Shown: one piece after another, positions 9,029-15,647 of the stretch
How positions within the stretch are numbered: the first letter of the stretch is position 1
How the letters are laid out: each line of letters begins with the position of its first letter
DNA from: Aeromicrobium choanae
GTDB lineage: Bacteria > Actinomycetota > Actinomycetes > Propionibacteriales > Nocardioidaceae
Length of the DNA: 64,000 bases
Direction: 5' to 3'
Assembly (NCBI RefSeq): GCF_900167475.1
Contig: NZ_LT796768.1
Coordinates: 3,162,001-3,226,000, forward strand
The notes under the pieces: model-generated
What the model was told of the DNA's origin: nothing
Databases searched by the model: none
Seen by the model: only the letters and a program-made list of their open reading frames with translations
Translations under genes and position numbers: made by a program

Positions 9029-9532
9029 TCAGGCGAACAGTCCTCGGTAGTGGTCGGACTGCCCGGGGTGGTAGTCGTCGAAGCTGATCGCCGCGACGTC
9101 GTTGCCGGACTCCGCCGCGACCAGCCGGTCGAGGTAGTACTCCCAGCCGGGACCGACGTTGGCGGCCAGCTCCGGGTCCGTCATCGACTGGCTGAACGTC
9201 AGGGTGGTGGTGCCTGCCGTCTCGGTCAGCTCCAGGAGCAGGTCGAAGGTGTCCGTCTCGCCGGCGGGGGAGGAGACCTCGAGGAGGTGCGGCGGCTCGC
9301 AGCGGTGAATCGTGAAGGTCTCGTCCTGGACGTCGTCGCCCTCGGCGTTCATGCGGAACTCGACCGAGCCGGACGACGGGTCACCGCTCCACGTGCCGAT
9401 CCACCGCGCCAGCCGGTCGCTCTCGGTGATCGCCGCCCACACGGACTTGATCGGAGCACGGAAGGTGCGGGTGAGGACGACGCCGTCGCGACCGTTGCGG
9501 GTCTCGCGGCGACCGGTCGGGCTGGCGGTCAT
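9029..9532 (-). CDS. SRPBCC / AHSA1 (START-like) domain protein
   Basis: 167 aa from the ATG at 9532, which overlaps the stop of the arsR-type gene by four bases. The opening VVLTRTFRAPIKSVWAAITESDRLARWIG is the standard AHSA1 start, followed by beta strands and a closing helix with GWEYYLDRL. Proteins of this kind paired with ArsR regulators bind hydrophobic ligands. No catalytic residues are expected. The genetic pairing says its level is set by the ArsR protein. Ligand unknown. Confidence 0.88.
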   Translation of the reverse strand: MTASPTGRRETRNGRDGVVLTRTFRAPIKSVWAAITESDRLARWIGTWSGDPSSGSVEFRMNAEGDDVQDETFTIHRCEPPHLLEVSSPAGETDTFDLLLELTETAGTTTLTFSQSMTDPELAANVGPGWEYYLDRLVAAESGNDVAAISFDDYHPGQSDHYRGLFA

Positions 9533-9888
9533 GCGGTCTCCTCGGAGGAACCGGGCGCGGGGGCGCTCCGGTGGTGTCGGACCGTGCGTCGGACCTCGAG
9601 ATCCAGGCCGTCGAGCACGGATTCGCTGAAGCGTGGCTGCGGGGTGAGCTCCTGCAACAGGTCTCTCACCGGCGCGAGACCCTCGGCGACGAGGGCGTAG
9701 TGGCGCTCCCGTCCGTGGTCCTCTGCAGAGACCAGCCCCGCCTCGGTGAGCACCTTGAGGTGCTTGCTCACCGCCGGGCGACTGATCGGGTGCTCGGCTG
9801 CGAGGTCCATCACGCGCGCTGGTCCCTGCCTCAGCCGGCGCAACAGCGCCCGACGCACGGGGTCGGACAGAGCAGTGAACGGATCCAC
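9529..9888 (-). CDS. ArsR-family winged-helix repressor
   Basis: 119 aa from a GTG. The wHTH spans about residues 5-75: LSDPVRRALLRRLRQ, then DLAAEHPISRPAVSKHLKVLTEAGLV as recognition helix, and the wing with GRERHYALV. No CxC metal-binding motif is visible, so it is probably of the non-metal, SRPBCC-paired subgroup. It is the first gene of a two-gene unit. A perfect 6-6-6 inverted repeat lies only nine bases upstream of its start, a likely autoregulatory operator. Confidence 0.9.
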   Translation of the reverse strand: MDPFTALSDPVRRALLRRLRQGPARVMDLAAEHPISRPAVSKHLKVLTEAGLVSAEDHGRERHYALVAEGLAPVRDLLQELTPQPRFSESVLDGLDLEVRRTVRHHRSAPAPGSSEETA

Positions 9889-9896
9889 CGCTCATT

Positions 9897-9914
9897 GGTA
9901 ACGGAATGGTTACC
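9897..9914. promoter_or_regulatory. Inverted repeat, probable ArsR operator
   Basis: GGTAAC-ggaatg-GTTACC, two perfect 6-base arms with a 6-base spacer, just upstream of the ArsR-type gene and in the short divergent gap to the EF-Tu-like gene. Size and position fit an ArsR dimer site that controls the arsR-SRPBCC unit and possibly the divergent gene. Binding is inferred. Confidence 0.6.
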
Positions 9915-9958
9915 GAAATGTCAACAGTCGCCGGTGAGTTCCGTGGAAGACTCGCGCC

Positions 9959-10312
9959 ATGGACGCGCGGGATCTGGATCGCTGGCAGGAGCACGGGCGG
10001 GAGCACGGCTACATCCGCGCGAGGCTCCGGCTGCTCACGACCGAACAAGGCGGACGTCAAGGGGCGATCCACTCCGGCTACAGGTCGTGCTGGGGCTTCC
10101 CGCTTGCCTTGCACGCAGACATGCACGATGGCCCGTTACTGATCGAGAGGCGGGAGATCCTGGATCCCGGAGAGGTCGCTATTGTCTGCCTCCATCCGCT
10201 CTTCCCGGAGTTCTGGCCCGAGGTCTCCGAGGGCCTGCCGCTGGTCATGTTCGAGGGGTCGCGGAAGGTCGGTGAGGCCGTGGTGATCGAGGTCGTGCCG
10301 CCAGTTCGCTGA
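9959..10312 (+). CDS. Stand-alone EF-Tu domain-3-like beta-barrel protein
   Basis: 117 aa. The sequence has the pattern of the last domain of elongation factor Tu: LLTTEQGGRQGAIHSGYRS near residue 25, a middle LDPGEVAIVCLHP, and the final FEGSRKVGEAVVIEV. In EF-Tu the corresponding strings are ...EEGGRHTPF..GYRPQF and ..REGGRTVGAGVV. There is no GTPase domain. Such free-standing domains occur in accessory regions next to immunity-type genes, and their function is not established. It ends in a perfect 9-bp hairpin at its stop codon. First gene of an accessory islet reaching to 12936. Confidence 0.72.
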   Translation: MDARDLDRWQEHGREHGYIRARLRLLTTEQGGRQGAIHSGYRSCWGFPLALHADMHDGPLLIERREILDPGEVAIVCLHPLFPEFWPEVSEGLPLVMFEGSRKVGEAVVIEVVPPVR

Positions 10313-10344
10313 CCCCGACGATCCGGTCGATGGAGGTCGGGGTC
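10311..10344 (+). terminator. Stem-loop after the EF-Tu-like gene
   Basis: GACCCCGAC ... GTCGGGGTC, perfect 9-base arms around a 16-base loop, starting at the stop codon. There is no T-run after it, which is common for terminators in high-GC Actinomycetota. It probably ends transcription before the Imm8-like gene. Confidence 0.5.
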
Positions 10345-10382
10345 CCTCGGGTCGACCGGCTCGCCGGGACCTGTCAGCAGAT

Positions 10383-10400
10383 TGAGTCAAGGTTGACTCA
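10383..10400. promoter_or_regulatory. 18-bp near-perfect palindrome before the Imm8-like gene
   Basis: TGAGTCAA-GG-TTGACTCA, perfect 8-base arms around a two-base centre, ending 24 bases before the start codon. The right arm contains TTGACT, like a -35 box, though no good -10 at the right spacing was found. It is AT-richer than its surroundings. It reads as a regulator binding site rather than a terminator, but the regulator is unknown. Confidence 0.5.
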
Positions 10401-10424
10401 TGCGCGCCGTTCTCAGGAGGTTCA

Positions 10425-10757
10425 GTGTTGAACCCAACCCCGCAAACCTTTCCGGCTGATCCCGCTGGGTTCGCGTTGAACGCTCGGGTCATCGTGGGCC
10501 CGTCGGATGCGGAAGGCGAGGAGTCGTTCGATGTCCATGTGTGCACGCCAGAGTGGCTGGCGACAGCATGCGATCGTGCTGGGGGTATGTACAGCGCCCG
10601 GCATCACCTTGTCGTGAACTTCGACGACTTCGATCAGCGAAAGATCCGCGATTGGCTTGTCGCGAGGATCCAGGCTGTGGAGGCTGAAACGTGGTCAGAA
10701 TTGTGCGAGCGCATCGGTCGCTTGGGCTACTGGGAGTTCGAGGACTATCCGTCCTGA
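10425..10757 (+). CDS. Imm8-family immunity-like protein
   Basis: 110 aa. The family pattern is clear: a beta start (ALNARVIVGP), then ESFDVHVCTPEWLA, GMYSARHHLVVNFDDFDQRKIRDWL and the closing GYWEFEDYPS. Imm8 proteins are cognate immunity factors of polymorphic toxins delivered between cells. AGGAGG lies four bases before the GTG at 10425 (seven before the adjacent in-frame TTG at 10428, which may be the real start). No toxin gene is beside it, so it may be an orphan acquired for protection against neighbours' toxins. Confidence 0.78.
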   Translation: MLNPTPQTFPADPAGFALNARVIVGPSDAEGEESFDVHVCTPEWLATACDRAGGMYSARHHLVVNFDDFDQRKIRDWLVARIQAVEAETWSELCERIGRLGYWEFEDYPS

Positions 10758-10842
10758 TAAGCGTCCTGCCACCCGCACTGGCAACGATCCTGGCGCGCAA
10801 GCCGTGACGCGGCGTCTTCACGCTGGGAATCTGGGCAGAAGC

Positions 10843-10859
10843 CTGAACCTACGGTTCAG
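10843..10859. terminator. Short hairpin between convergent small genes
   Basis: CTGAACC-tac-GGTTCAG, perfect 7-base arms with a 3-base loop. It lies between the ends of the Imm8-like gene and the minus-strand gene ending at 10849, and the minus-strand stop codon sits inside it. It could work as a bidirectional terminator. Confidence 0.45.
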
Positions 10860-11151
10860 ACGGTGGTGCGGACTGGTCGTCAGCGAAGACCCATCCGCGA
10901 GCCAGAAGGAAACTCCTCATCTCGGTCAGAACCGGCGAACCCTGCAGGCGTCTCCGTGCATCGATGGCTTGCGCCAGCATCAGATGGTGATCCTGACCGA
11001 AGAGCGCCTCGAGGACTTCCGACAGGTTGCGCTCCGAGTACTCCTCGAACAGCGCTGCCATGAGCGCTTCCCGTCGGTCGAGCGTGGGCAGTTCGGGAAA
11101 CAGGCCTCGGAGAACACCCACGTCCTGCTCGAGGTGAGGGGACAGGGCCAC
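10849..11151 (-). CDS. Hypothetical protein, 100 aa
   Basis: GTG start at 11151, immediately fixed by an in-frame stop two codons upstream. Mostly alpha-helical composition: an acidic first half (LRGLFPELPTLDRREALMAALFEEYSERNLSEVLEALF), then a QDHHLMLAQAIDARRRL helix and a short C-terminal strand-like piece (FLLARGWVFADD). I do not recognise the family. The natural amino acid mix and clean ends favour a real gene. Neighbours are immunity-type genes, which suggests but does not show a related job. Confidence 0.6.
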   Translation of the reverse strand: MALSPHLEQDVGVLRGLFPELPTLDRREALMAALFEEYSERNLSEVLEALFGQDHHLMLAQAIDARRRLQGSPVLTEMRSFLLARGWVFADDQSAPPSEP

Positions 11152-11287
11152 GCGTCAGCTCACAGCCGGAGGGGTCGATGCGATGTGCGTCACGGGCAAG
11201 ATCTTCTCACGCACTGAGGCGCCCGCAGATCTCCTGACGCGGCACGACGAGCGGGGCGTGCCCGCAGATCAAGGCGCTACTTGCCGC

Positions 11288-11578
11288 TCACGGCAGGTCG
11301 AACCACGCCTTCGCCCTGTCCCAGATTTGCTCGAACTCGACCGGGTCCAGCGGCGCGGCGCGAGACTGTGGGTCGACGTTGATTTCCTCCATCGGTGGGA
11401 TCCGCTCGGTTCCGAGGCCCGTGCTGCCGGTCTCGATTCCCTCGCCGGCAAGATCGAGGCGCCCATTGGCGTACTCGTCGACCTTCCGGATCTCATACCC
11501 GTCGTTATCGATCTCGCTGTAGAGCATGACTTGATGATCGGTGGATCCGTGGCTCCAACGAACCTGGAGGTGCCTCAT
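11288..11578 (-). CDS. DUF6881-like small protein
   Basis: 96 aa from the ATG at 11578 (GAGG region in front: aacctggaggtgcc on the plus strand gives no strong SD on this strand). The start MRHLQVRWSHGSTDHQVMLYSEIDNDGYEIRKVDEYANGRL fits the DUF6881 pattern MRYLKVRWxHxxxDEPVxLYSELDxxxxExRKVExFxxG as I recall it. The family is found among immunity and SUKH-type accessory genes; its function is unknown. The same frame stays open upstream to 11926 and beyond, so a longer protein is possible (separate entry). Confidence 0.72.
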   Translation of the reverse strand: MRHLQVRWSHGSTDHQVMLYSEIDNDGYEIRKVDEYANGRLDLAGEGIETGSTGLGTERIPPMEEINVDPQSRAAPLDPVEFEQIWDRAKAWFDLP

Positions 11579-11926
11579 TCGGTCCGCCTTGCAATCGTGG
11601 GCCGCGCCGGCGGCGGTGCCTCTCGTCCCTCCAGATGGTGGCACGCCTCGGCGATGACGGTTCCAATGCCCGAAGCGAAAGCTCGGCACGCGCACGGCCA
11701 CGTCCAACTGTGGGTCACCCGTGAGGAAGATGCGGGTTGGCAGGGGGAGCGACGGCTGGGTCGCAACCGGTGACCTGACGGTCGACCTGGCGACCAGTTG
11801 GCCGGTGTGGCGGCCGATCTGGAAGGGCTCGTCCCCGGCTGGCACGGCGATGAGCCCGTGATCGAGACCCGCCCATCTGACTGAAGCAGCATCCGGATCG
11901 ATTTGGTCTGCCATCATGCGAGCCAT
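11579..11926 (-). other. In-frame open extension upstream of the DUF6881-like gene, coding status unclear
   Basis: This ~350-base stretch has no confident gene. The minus frame of the DUF6881 gene stays open through it, from ATG codons at 11926, 11917 and 11914, and most third positions are G or C as expected for a gene. Predicted text includes FQIGRHTGQLVARS and TRIFLTGDPQLDVAVRVP, which match nothing I know. Options: the N-terminal part of a 212-aa protein ending in DUF6881, a decayed gene fused by deletion, or chance. No RBS was found at the candidate starts. Confidence 0.35.
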
Positions 11927-11962
11927 GGAGCACGGACTCAATGCACCAGCGGCCTGCATCTG

Positions 11963-12493
11963 ATGAGCCCAAGCGAAGACGCGCTCCGGGTCTTCGAGGG
12001 TGACCTCGTTCTGGCGATCGAACATGTCGACGCATGCGTCGCCACGTTCCGCGGGACCGAGGATGTCGACCTGCAATTCCTGTTCGCGGAGCGCCTGCCG
12101 ACGCTCGGATCGGCCGCGCTTCCTGCATTGCGCAAGATCCTCGATGATCCCGAAGTGTCTGGCTCACTTCGGTATCTCGCCGCCTGGGTCGCTCTACAGA
12201 TTGGCGACCGCGGGGATTCCGTCGCGGTCCTGTGCAGAGAAGTCGAGACGGCGACCCGATGGTCGCTGCCTGCTGCAGGCGCCCTTGCGCAGTTCGGCAT
12301 TCGCGAAGGTGTGGGGCCGGTCCTGGCGGCGCTGTCACGTGTGGATCCGCAGGACACGGCCGAAGTCATCGGGTACGTGACCGCGCTCAGGGACTTGGGC
12401 GGTGACCTGCCAACGCCGGCACGTGAACGTTTCCGATCGGAAGGCCCTCGATGGATGATGCGCGCCATCGAGGACGACTTCCCGGAGGTCTAG
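11963..12493 (+). CDS. HEAT-repeat-like protein, 176 aa
   Basis: ATG at 11963 chosen; an upstream in-frame start at 11903 adds an unconvincing His/Cys-rich leader. Helical pairs repeat across the protein: LQFLFAERLPTLGSAALPALRKILDDPEV, GSLRYLAAWVALQIGDRGDSVAVLCREVE, WSLPAAGALAQFGIREGVGPVLAAL, TAEVIGYVTALRDLGGDLP. This is the alternating pattern of HEAT / PBS-lyase-type repeats used in protein-protein binding. Similar proteins are common as immunity or accessory factors. Codon bias is weaker than in the core genes around it. No enzymatic motif. Confidence 0.7.
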   Translation: MSPSEDALRVFEGDLVLAIEHVDACVATFRGTEDVDLQFLFAERLPTLGSAALPALRKILDDPEVSGSLRYLAAWVALQIGDRGDSVAVLCREVETATRWSLPAAGALAQFGIREGVGPVLAALSRVDPQDTAEVIGYVTALRDLGGDLPTPARERFRSEGPRWMMRAIEDDFPEV

Positions 12494-12534
12494 TTCCAGT
12501 TCCGTGATGGCCACCAGCCCTCAATGCGATAGGC

Positions 12535-12620
12535 GCTCGCCGCGCGAGGGTGGGTGGCGCCGGGGCTCGACACCGCGGTGGCGGCGGCGGTAACGGCGGC
12601 TGTCCAAGACCCGCGTAGCT
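12535..12620 (-). pseudogene. Decayed duplicate of the pfkB 3' end
   Basis: This stretch aligns with 12953-13034, the sequence coding the last ~25 residues of the PfkB kinase. By eye about three quarters of the bases match over ~85 positions with one single-base gap, including gcgccgggg and a shared CGACACCG core. Both copies are in the same orientation and flank the zinc-ribbon gene 12625-12936. It has no usable reading frame. It is best explained as a remnant left by insertion or recombination at the pfkB 3' end. The rest of the gap from 12494 holds nothing else I can support. Confidence 0.6.
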
Positions 12621-12624
12621 GGCG

Positions 12625-12936
12625 CTAGGAACCAGGAGTCACCCGGTCCAGATAGCGGGCGATCATCTTGGCCTCGTCCCGGTAGCACGCCCCGCGCTTC
12701 ACGAGGTCGCCACGATCTCGGAAGTCGAGACGCTCAGCGCACTGTGAACAGGCCCCGAGGTAGTACGGCAGCACCAGTCTGGATCTCCGTGGTACCGGCT
12801 TGAAGCTCAGCCAGTGAGTGGTGGGAGTTGCAGAGCAGAAGTCGCACCGGCGCTCTGGCGCCACGGTCGTGGGGATGGCTCGGTCGTCCGGCTCCCCAGT
12901 GAGGCCGACGGTGATCGACATGGAGTGCCACATCAT
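12625..12936 (-). CDS. Small zinc-ribbon-like protein, function unknown
   Basis: 103 aa from the ATG at 12936 (alternatives at 12933 and 12924). Two CxxC pairs, CDFC near residue 32 and CSQC near residue 65, fit a four-cysteine zinc ribbon. The C-terminal part is basic and helical (DLVKRGACYRDEAKMIARYLDRV). The start overlaps the pfkB stop, so it is translationally coupled to pfkB. It lies between a decayed copy and the real copy of the pfkB 3' end, which suggests that it was inserted there. Family not recognised. Confidence 0.65.
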   Translation of the reverse strand: MMWHSMSITVGLTGEPDDRAIPTTVAPERRCDFCSATPTTHWLSFKPVPRRSRLVLPYYLGACSQCAERLDFRDRGDLVKRGACYRDEAKMIARYLDRVTPGS

Positions 12937-13853
12937 CCGTGAGGTCGGACGAGCTCGTTGCGCCAGGGCGGGTCCGCGCCGGGGCGCGACACCGTGATGG
13001 CCGCGGCGGTGACGGCAGCCTGCCCGAGCTCGCGGAGTTCGTCGGCGGTGAAGGAGGAGCGGTCGGCCCAGCCGCGCACCAGCAGCTCGGTCAGCAGGGT
13101 GCCCATCCAGGTGTCGCCCGCGCCGATCGTGTCGGCGACCTCGACCTCGGGAACCTGCACCTCGACCTCCTGATCACCGGAGCGGAGCACCGCCGACGCG
13201 CCGCCTCGGGTCAGGGCGGCCAGGGCGGGACCGTGCGCGGCCAAGTCACGGAGCACCGACAACGGATCGCCGTCGCCGTCCGCCAGCACCTCCGCGTCCT
13301 CGTCGCTCAGCTTCACGAAACGGCTCAGCCGGGCGAGGTCGAAGACTCGCTGCCGGAGCACCGGAACCGACGGCGCGAGGGCGGGCCGCACGTTCGGGTC
13401 GAAGCCGACTGCCAGCCCGCTGGCGTGCGCGCGTCGCACGAGGTCGGCGATGGCGTCCGCCCCGGGAGCCATCCAGGCGCCGATCGATCCGACGTGGACG
13501 AGGTCGAAGTCCGCCGGTTCTGGCAGCGACTCGGGGTCCCAGCGCAGGTCGAACTCGTACGTGGCCGCGCCGCCTGCGTCGAGCGTGGCGGTGGCCGACG
13601 CGGTGGGCGCCGACGACCCGGTGCCGTCGAACCTCACGCCGCTGCGATCGAGATGGGCCCGGACGAGGGAGCCGAAGTGGTCGTCGCCCACCTGCGCGGC
13701 CAGCGTGGTGTCGATGCCCTGACGCGCCATGGTCACCGCGACGTTGAGGGGCGAGCCGCCCGGGTGTTCGGCGACGCTGCCGCCGGGCTTGCGGGTGACG
13801 TCCACCAGGGCCTCGCCGACGACGAGGGCGCGGGGAGTTCGTGCGTCGCTCAC
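12933..13853 (-). CDS. PfkB-family carbohydrate kinase (fructokinase/ribokinase-like)
   Basis: 306 aa from a GTG. N-terminal ALVVGEALVDV and GGSPLNVAVTMARQG are the substrate-binding signature. The C-terminal signature 2 is DTIGAGDTWMG, with the catalytic Asp in GAGD. It phosphorylates a sugar with ATP in the cytoplasm; the GEALVD/GGSPLNVA pattern leans toward fructokinase, but adenosine- or other sugar-specific members cannot be excluded. It overlaps the upstream VOC gene by four bases and the downstream zinc-ribbon gene by three to four, so all three are likely one transcript. Confidence 0.9.
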   Translation of the reverse strand: MSDARTPRALVVGEALVDVTRKPGGSVAEHPGGSPLNVAVTMARQGIDTTLAAQVGDDHFGSLVRAHLDRSGVRFDGTGSSAPTASATATLDAGGAATYEFDLRWDPESLPEPADFDLVHVGSIGAWMAPGADAIADLVRRAHASGLAVGFDPNVRPALAPSVPVLRQRVFDLARLSRFVKLSDEDAEVLADGDGDPLSVLRDLAAHGPALAALTRGGASAVLRSGDQEVEVQVPEVEVADTIGAGDTWMGTLLTELLVRGWADRSSFTADELRELGQAAVTAAAITVSRPGADPPWRNELVRPHG

Positions 13854-14227
13854 CGTGGTTGGAAGAGCTCGACGAGATTGCCGTCCGGGTCCGCGACGAG
13901 CACCTGCTGTCCGCCTGGACCGCTCACGACTTCCGTGGTCGGCTCCACGCCGTCCGCGCGGAGCCGGTCGACCTCGAGGCCCAGGTTGTCGACGAGGACG
14001 TGGATGCGGTTGCGCCCCGGGACGTCGAGGTCGGCGGGTGTGGCGCGAGCGCCGGAGCTGCCCGGACCGGACAGCAGCACCCGCAGCGAACCTCGGGTCA
14101 CCTCAGCGAAGGGTGGGGCCGGATGGCTGCGCAGCGTGAACCCGAGCCGGTTCACGTAGAAGTCGATGGCCGCCTGCACGTCCTGCACGATGTAGCGGAC
14201 ACTGCCGTACGCCTCGTCACCGTTCAT
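13850..14227 (-). CDS. VOC-superfamily (glyoxalase/bleomycin resistance-like) protein
   Basis: 125 aa, two beta-alpha-beta-beta-beta modules. It opens GSVRYIVQDVQAAIDFYVNRLGFTL and closes VLVADPDGNLVELFQPR, the usual VOC metal-side ending with a Glu ligand candidate. The first module has no conserved His/Glu at the normal ligand position that I can identify with certainty, so enzymatic activity is open. Overlaps pfkB by four bases. Confidence 0.88.
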   Translation of the reverse strand: MNGDEAYGSVRYIVQDVQAAIDFYVNRLGFTLRSHPAPPFAEVTRGSLRVLLSGPGSSGARATPADLDVPGRNRIHVLVDNLGLEVDRLRADGVEPTTEVVSGPGGQQVLVADPDGNLVELFQPR

Positions 14228-14266
14228 GGGAGTACCTCCGTTCGCCCAGCCTAGGCACGCGAGGGG

Positions 14267-14725
14267 TCAGACTCCCGACTGTGCTCCCGCCTGACGGGTC
14301 ATCGGGATGTGGTCGATGCCGGCTTCGTCGTAGTGAGGCCCGGAGGTGACGAAGCCGAAGGCGCCGTACCAGTCCTCGAGGTAGGCCTGGGCGCCGATGC
14401 GGATCTCCTGGTCGCCCCACCGGCTGAGGACCTCGCGGATGAGGGCTCCCGACAGCCCCTTGCCGCGCGCCTCCTTGAGAGTGGCCACACGCCCGACCTT
14501 GCGGACGCCATCGGCGACGTAGGTGCGCAGGTACGACTGGACGATGCCGTTGTCGTCGGCGATCCAGAGATGGGTGCAGTCGTCGGCGAGGTCGACGCCG
14601 TCGACGTCGGGCTCGTCGCACTGCTGCTCCACGGCGAACACCACGTCGCGGATGCGCCAGATCTCGTAGACCTCGCGGCCGCTGAGCTCGGGGCCGCTTC
14701 GGGCGATGATGGTGGGGATCGTCAC
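14267..14725 (-). CDS. ElaA-like GNAT acetyltransferase
   Basis: 152 aa from a GTG. The family pattern is well preserved: VYEIWRIRDVVFAVEQQCDEPDVDGVDLAD, then HLWI, GRVATLKEARGKGLSGALIREVL (acetyl-CoA binding loop R-G-K-G-L), QAYLEDWYGAFGFVTSG and HIPMTRQ. ElaA-type proteins are acetyl-CoA-dependent N-acyltransferases of unassigned substrate. 39 bases separate it from the VOC gene downstream, and an interspersed repeat lies behind its start. Confidence 0.88.
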   Translation of the reverse strand: MTIPTIIARSGPELSGREVYEIWRIRDVVFAVEQQCDEPDVDGVDLADDCTHLWIADDNGIVQSYLRTYVADGVRKVGRVATLKEARGKGLSGALIREVLSRWGDQEIRIGAQAYLEDWYGAFGFVTSGPHYDEAGIDHIPMTRQAGAQSGV

Positions 14726-14750
14726 GGGTCGACGATATCGGGGTGCAGCG

Positions 14751-14796
14751 TGGTCTCGATACGCCGCTCGCTGCGCTCGCGAGCTACTCGACCACC
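14751..14796. repeat. Interspersed palindromic repeat (TGGTCTCGATACG ... CTCGACCACC type)
   Basis: The stretch starts TGGTCTCGATACG and ends GCTACTCGACCACC, with nested palindromic parts such as CTCGC/GCGAG in between. I recognise it as a short dispersed repeat common in intergenic regions of Nocardioidaceae and related Actinomycetota. Only one copy was found in this window. It reaches into the gene ending at 14784, and the TAG stop of that gene (ccggtggtcgagtag on the minus strand) is supplied by the repeat. Confidence 0.65.
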
Positions 14797-15647
14797 GGGG
14801 CGGCCAGCAGGTCCTCGACGAGGTCGAGCAGGCGGGCGCGCAGCGGAGCGGCGGCGTCTGTGAAGTCGCGCTGACGACGCACGTACTCGGCCTTGCCCTC
14901 CGGAGTCTCGATCCGGATGGGCTCGTAGCCGAGGTGGCCGAGGTCGTACGGCGAGGCCATCATGTCGACCTCGCGCACGGCCAGTGCCAGCTCGAACGTG
15001 TCGAGGACGATCGTCGCCTCGACGAACGGCAGCAGCCGGAAGGCGATGCGGTACAGGTCCATCGTGGCGTGGAGGCAGCCCGGCTGCTCCCACTCGAGCT
15101 GGTGCTCGCGGCCCAGCTCCTCGATGTTCAGGGGGCGCGCCTCGTCGGTGAAGAACCGGAACGCGTCGACGTGGGTGCACGTGAGCTTGTGCGACTCCAC
15201 GACCTCGTCGGTGCCGGCACCGCCCAGGCGCAGGGGCGCGGGGTGCCGCCGGTCGTCCGCGTCGCGGTAGACCATGGCCCACTCGTGCAGCCCGAAGCAG
15301 CCCGTCCGGGCCGGGCGCGAGGCCGTGCGGGTGAGCAGCTCACGCGTCCACCGCAGCCCCGGCAGCCGCTTCTCAAGCCGCGAGGAGTCGACCGAGACCA
15401 GGTCGTCGTCCTCGACGTAGGCACCGAGCGCGGCGTACTCCGGCGCGTCGGCCAGTCCGATGCCGAGCCCCGGGTGCCAACGCTCGAGGGCACCGGGGGA
15501 GAGGTTGTAGTACTCGAACAGGAAGTCCGCGACGGGGTGCTTCTCGCCGTTAGCCCGGCGCGCCAGGTGCGGTGCGGTGTGCCTGCGAGCCCGCTCGCGG
15601 TGGGCCTCCGCGAGCGGCATCCAGTCGGCGCGGCTCAGGACCTGCAT
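14784..15647 (-). CDS. Conserved actinobacterial protein, usually annotated '3-methyladenine DNA glycosylase'
   Basis: 287 aa from the ATG at 15647; a longer in-frame start at 15776 would lie inside zur and is rejected. Readable blocks include APHLARRANGEKHPVADFLFEYYNLSPGALERWHPG and GCFGLHEWAMVY. I recognise the family from actinobacterial genomes under the name 3-methyladenine DNA glycosylase, but I see neither a helix-hairpin-helix nor AAG-type motifs, so the biochemical name is doubtful. It overlaps the zur end by 13 bases, placing it last in the zinc transcript. Its last residues and stop come from an interspersed repeat. Confidence 0.7.
   Translation of the reverse strand: MQVLSRADWMPLAEAHRERARRHTAPHLARRANGEKHPVADFLFEYYNLSPGALERWHPGLGIGLADAPEYAALGAYVEDDDLVSVDSSRLEKRLPGLRWTRELLTRTASRPARTGCFGLHEWAMVYRDADDRRHPAPLRLGGAGTDEVVESHKLTCTHVDAFRFFTDEARPLNIEELGREHQLEWEQPGCLHATMDLYRIAFRLLPFVEATIVLDTFELALAVREVDMMASPYDLGHLGYEPIRIETPEGKAEYVRRQRDFTDAAAPLRARLLDLVEDLLAAPVVE

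Noticed and set aside
11221-11273. Direct repeat GCCCGCAGATC (two copies)
   Set aside because: Only 11 bases, two copies, no symmetry or promoter context; probably chance.
11183-11773. 196-codon plus-strand frame opposite the DUF6881-like gene
   Set aside because: Antisense to a frame with a recognisable family pattern; no RBS and no domain.
9959-12936. Polymorphic toxin or contact-dependent inhibition gene for the Imm8-like protein
   Set aside because: No long repeat-containing, secreted or toxin-domain gene exists in the window; only immunity-type genes are present.
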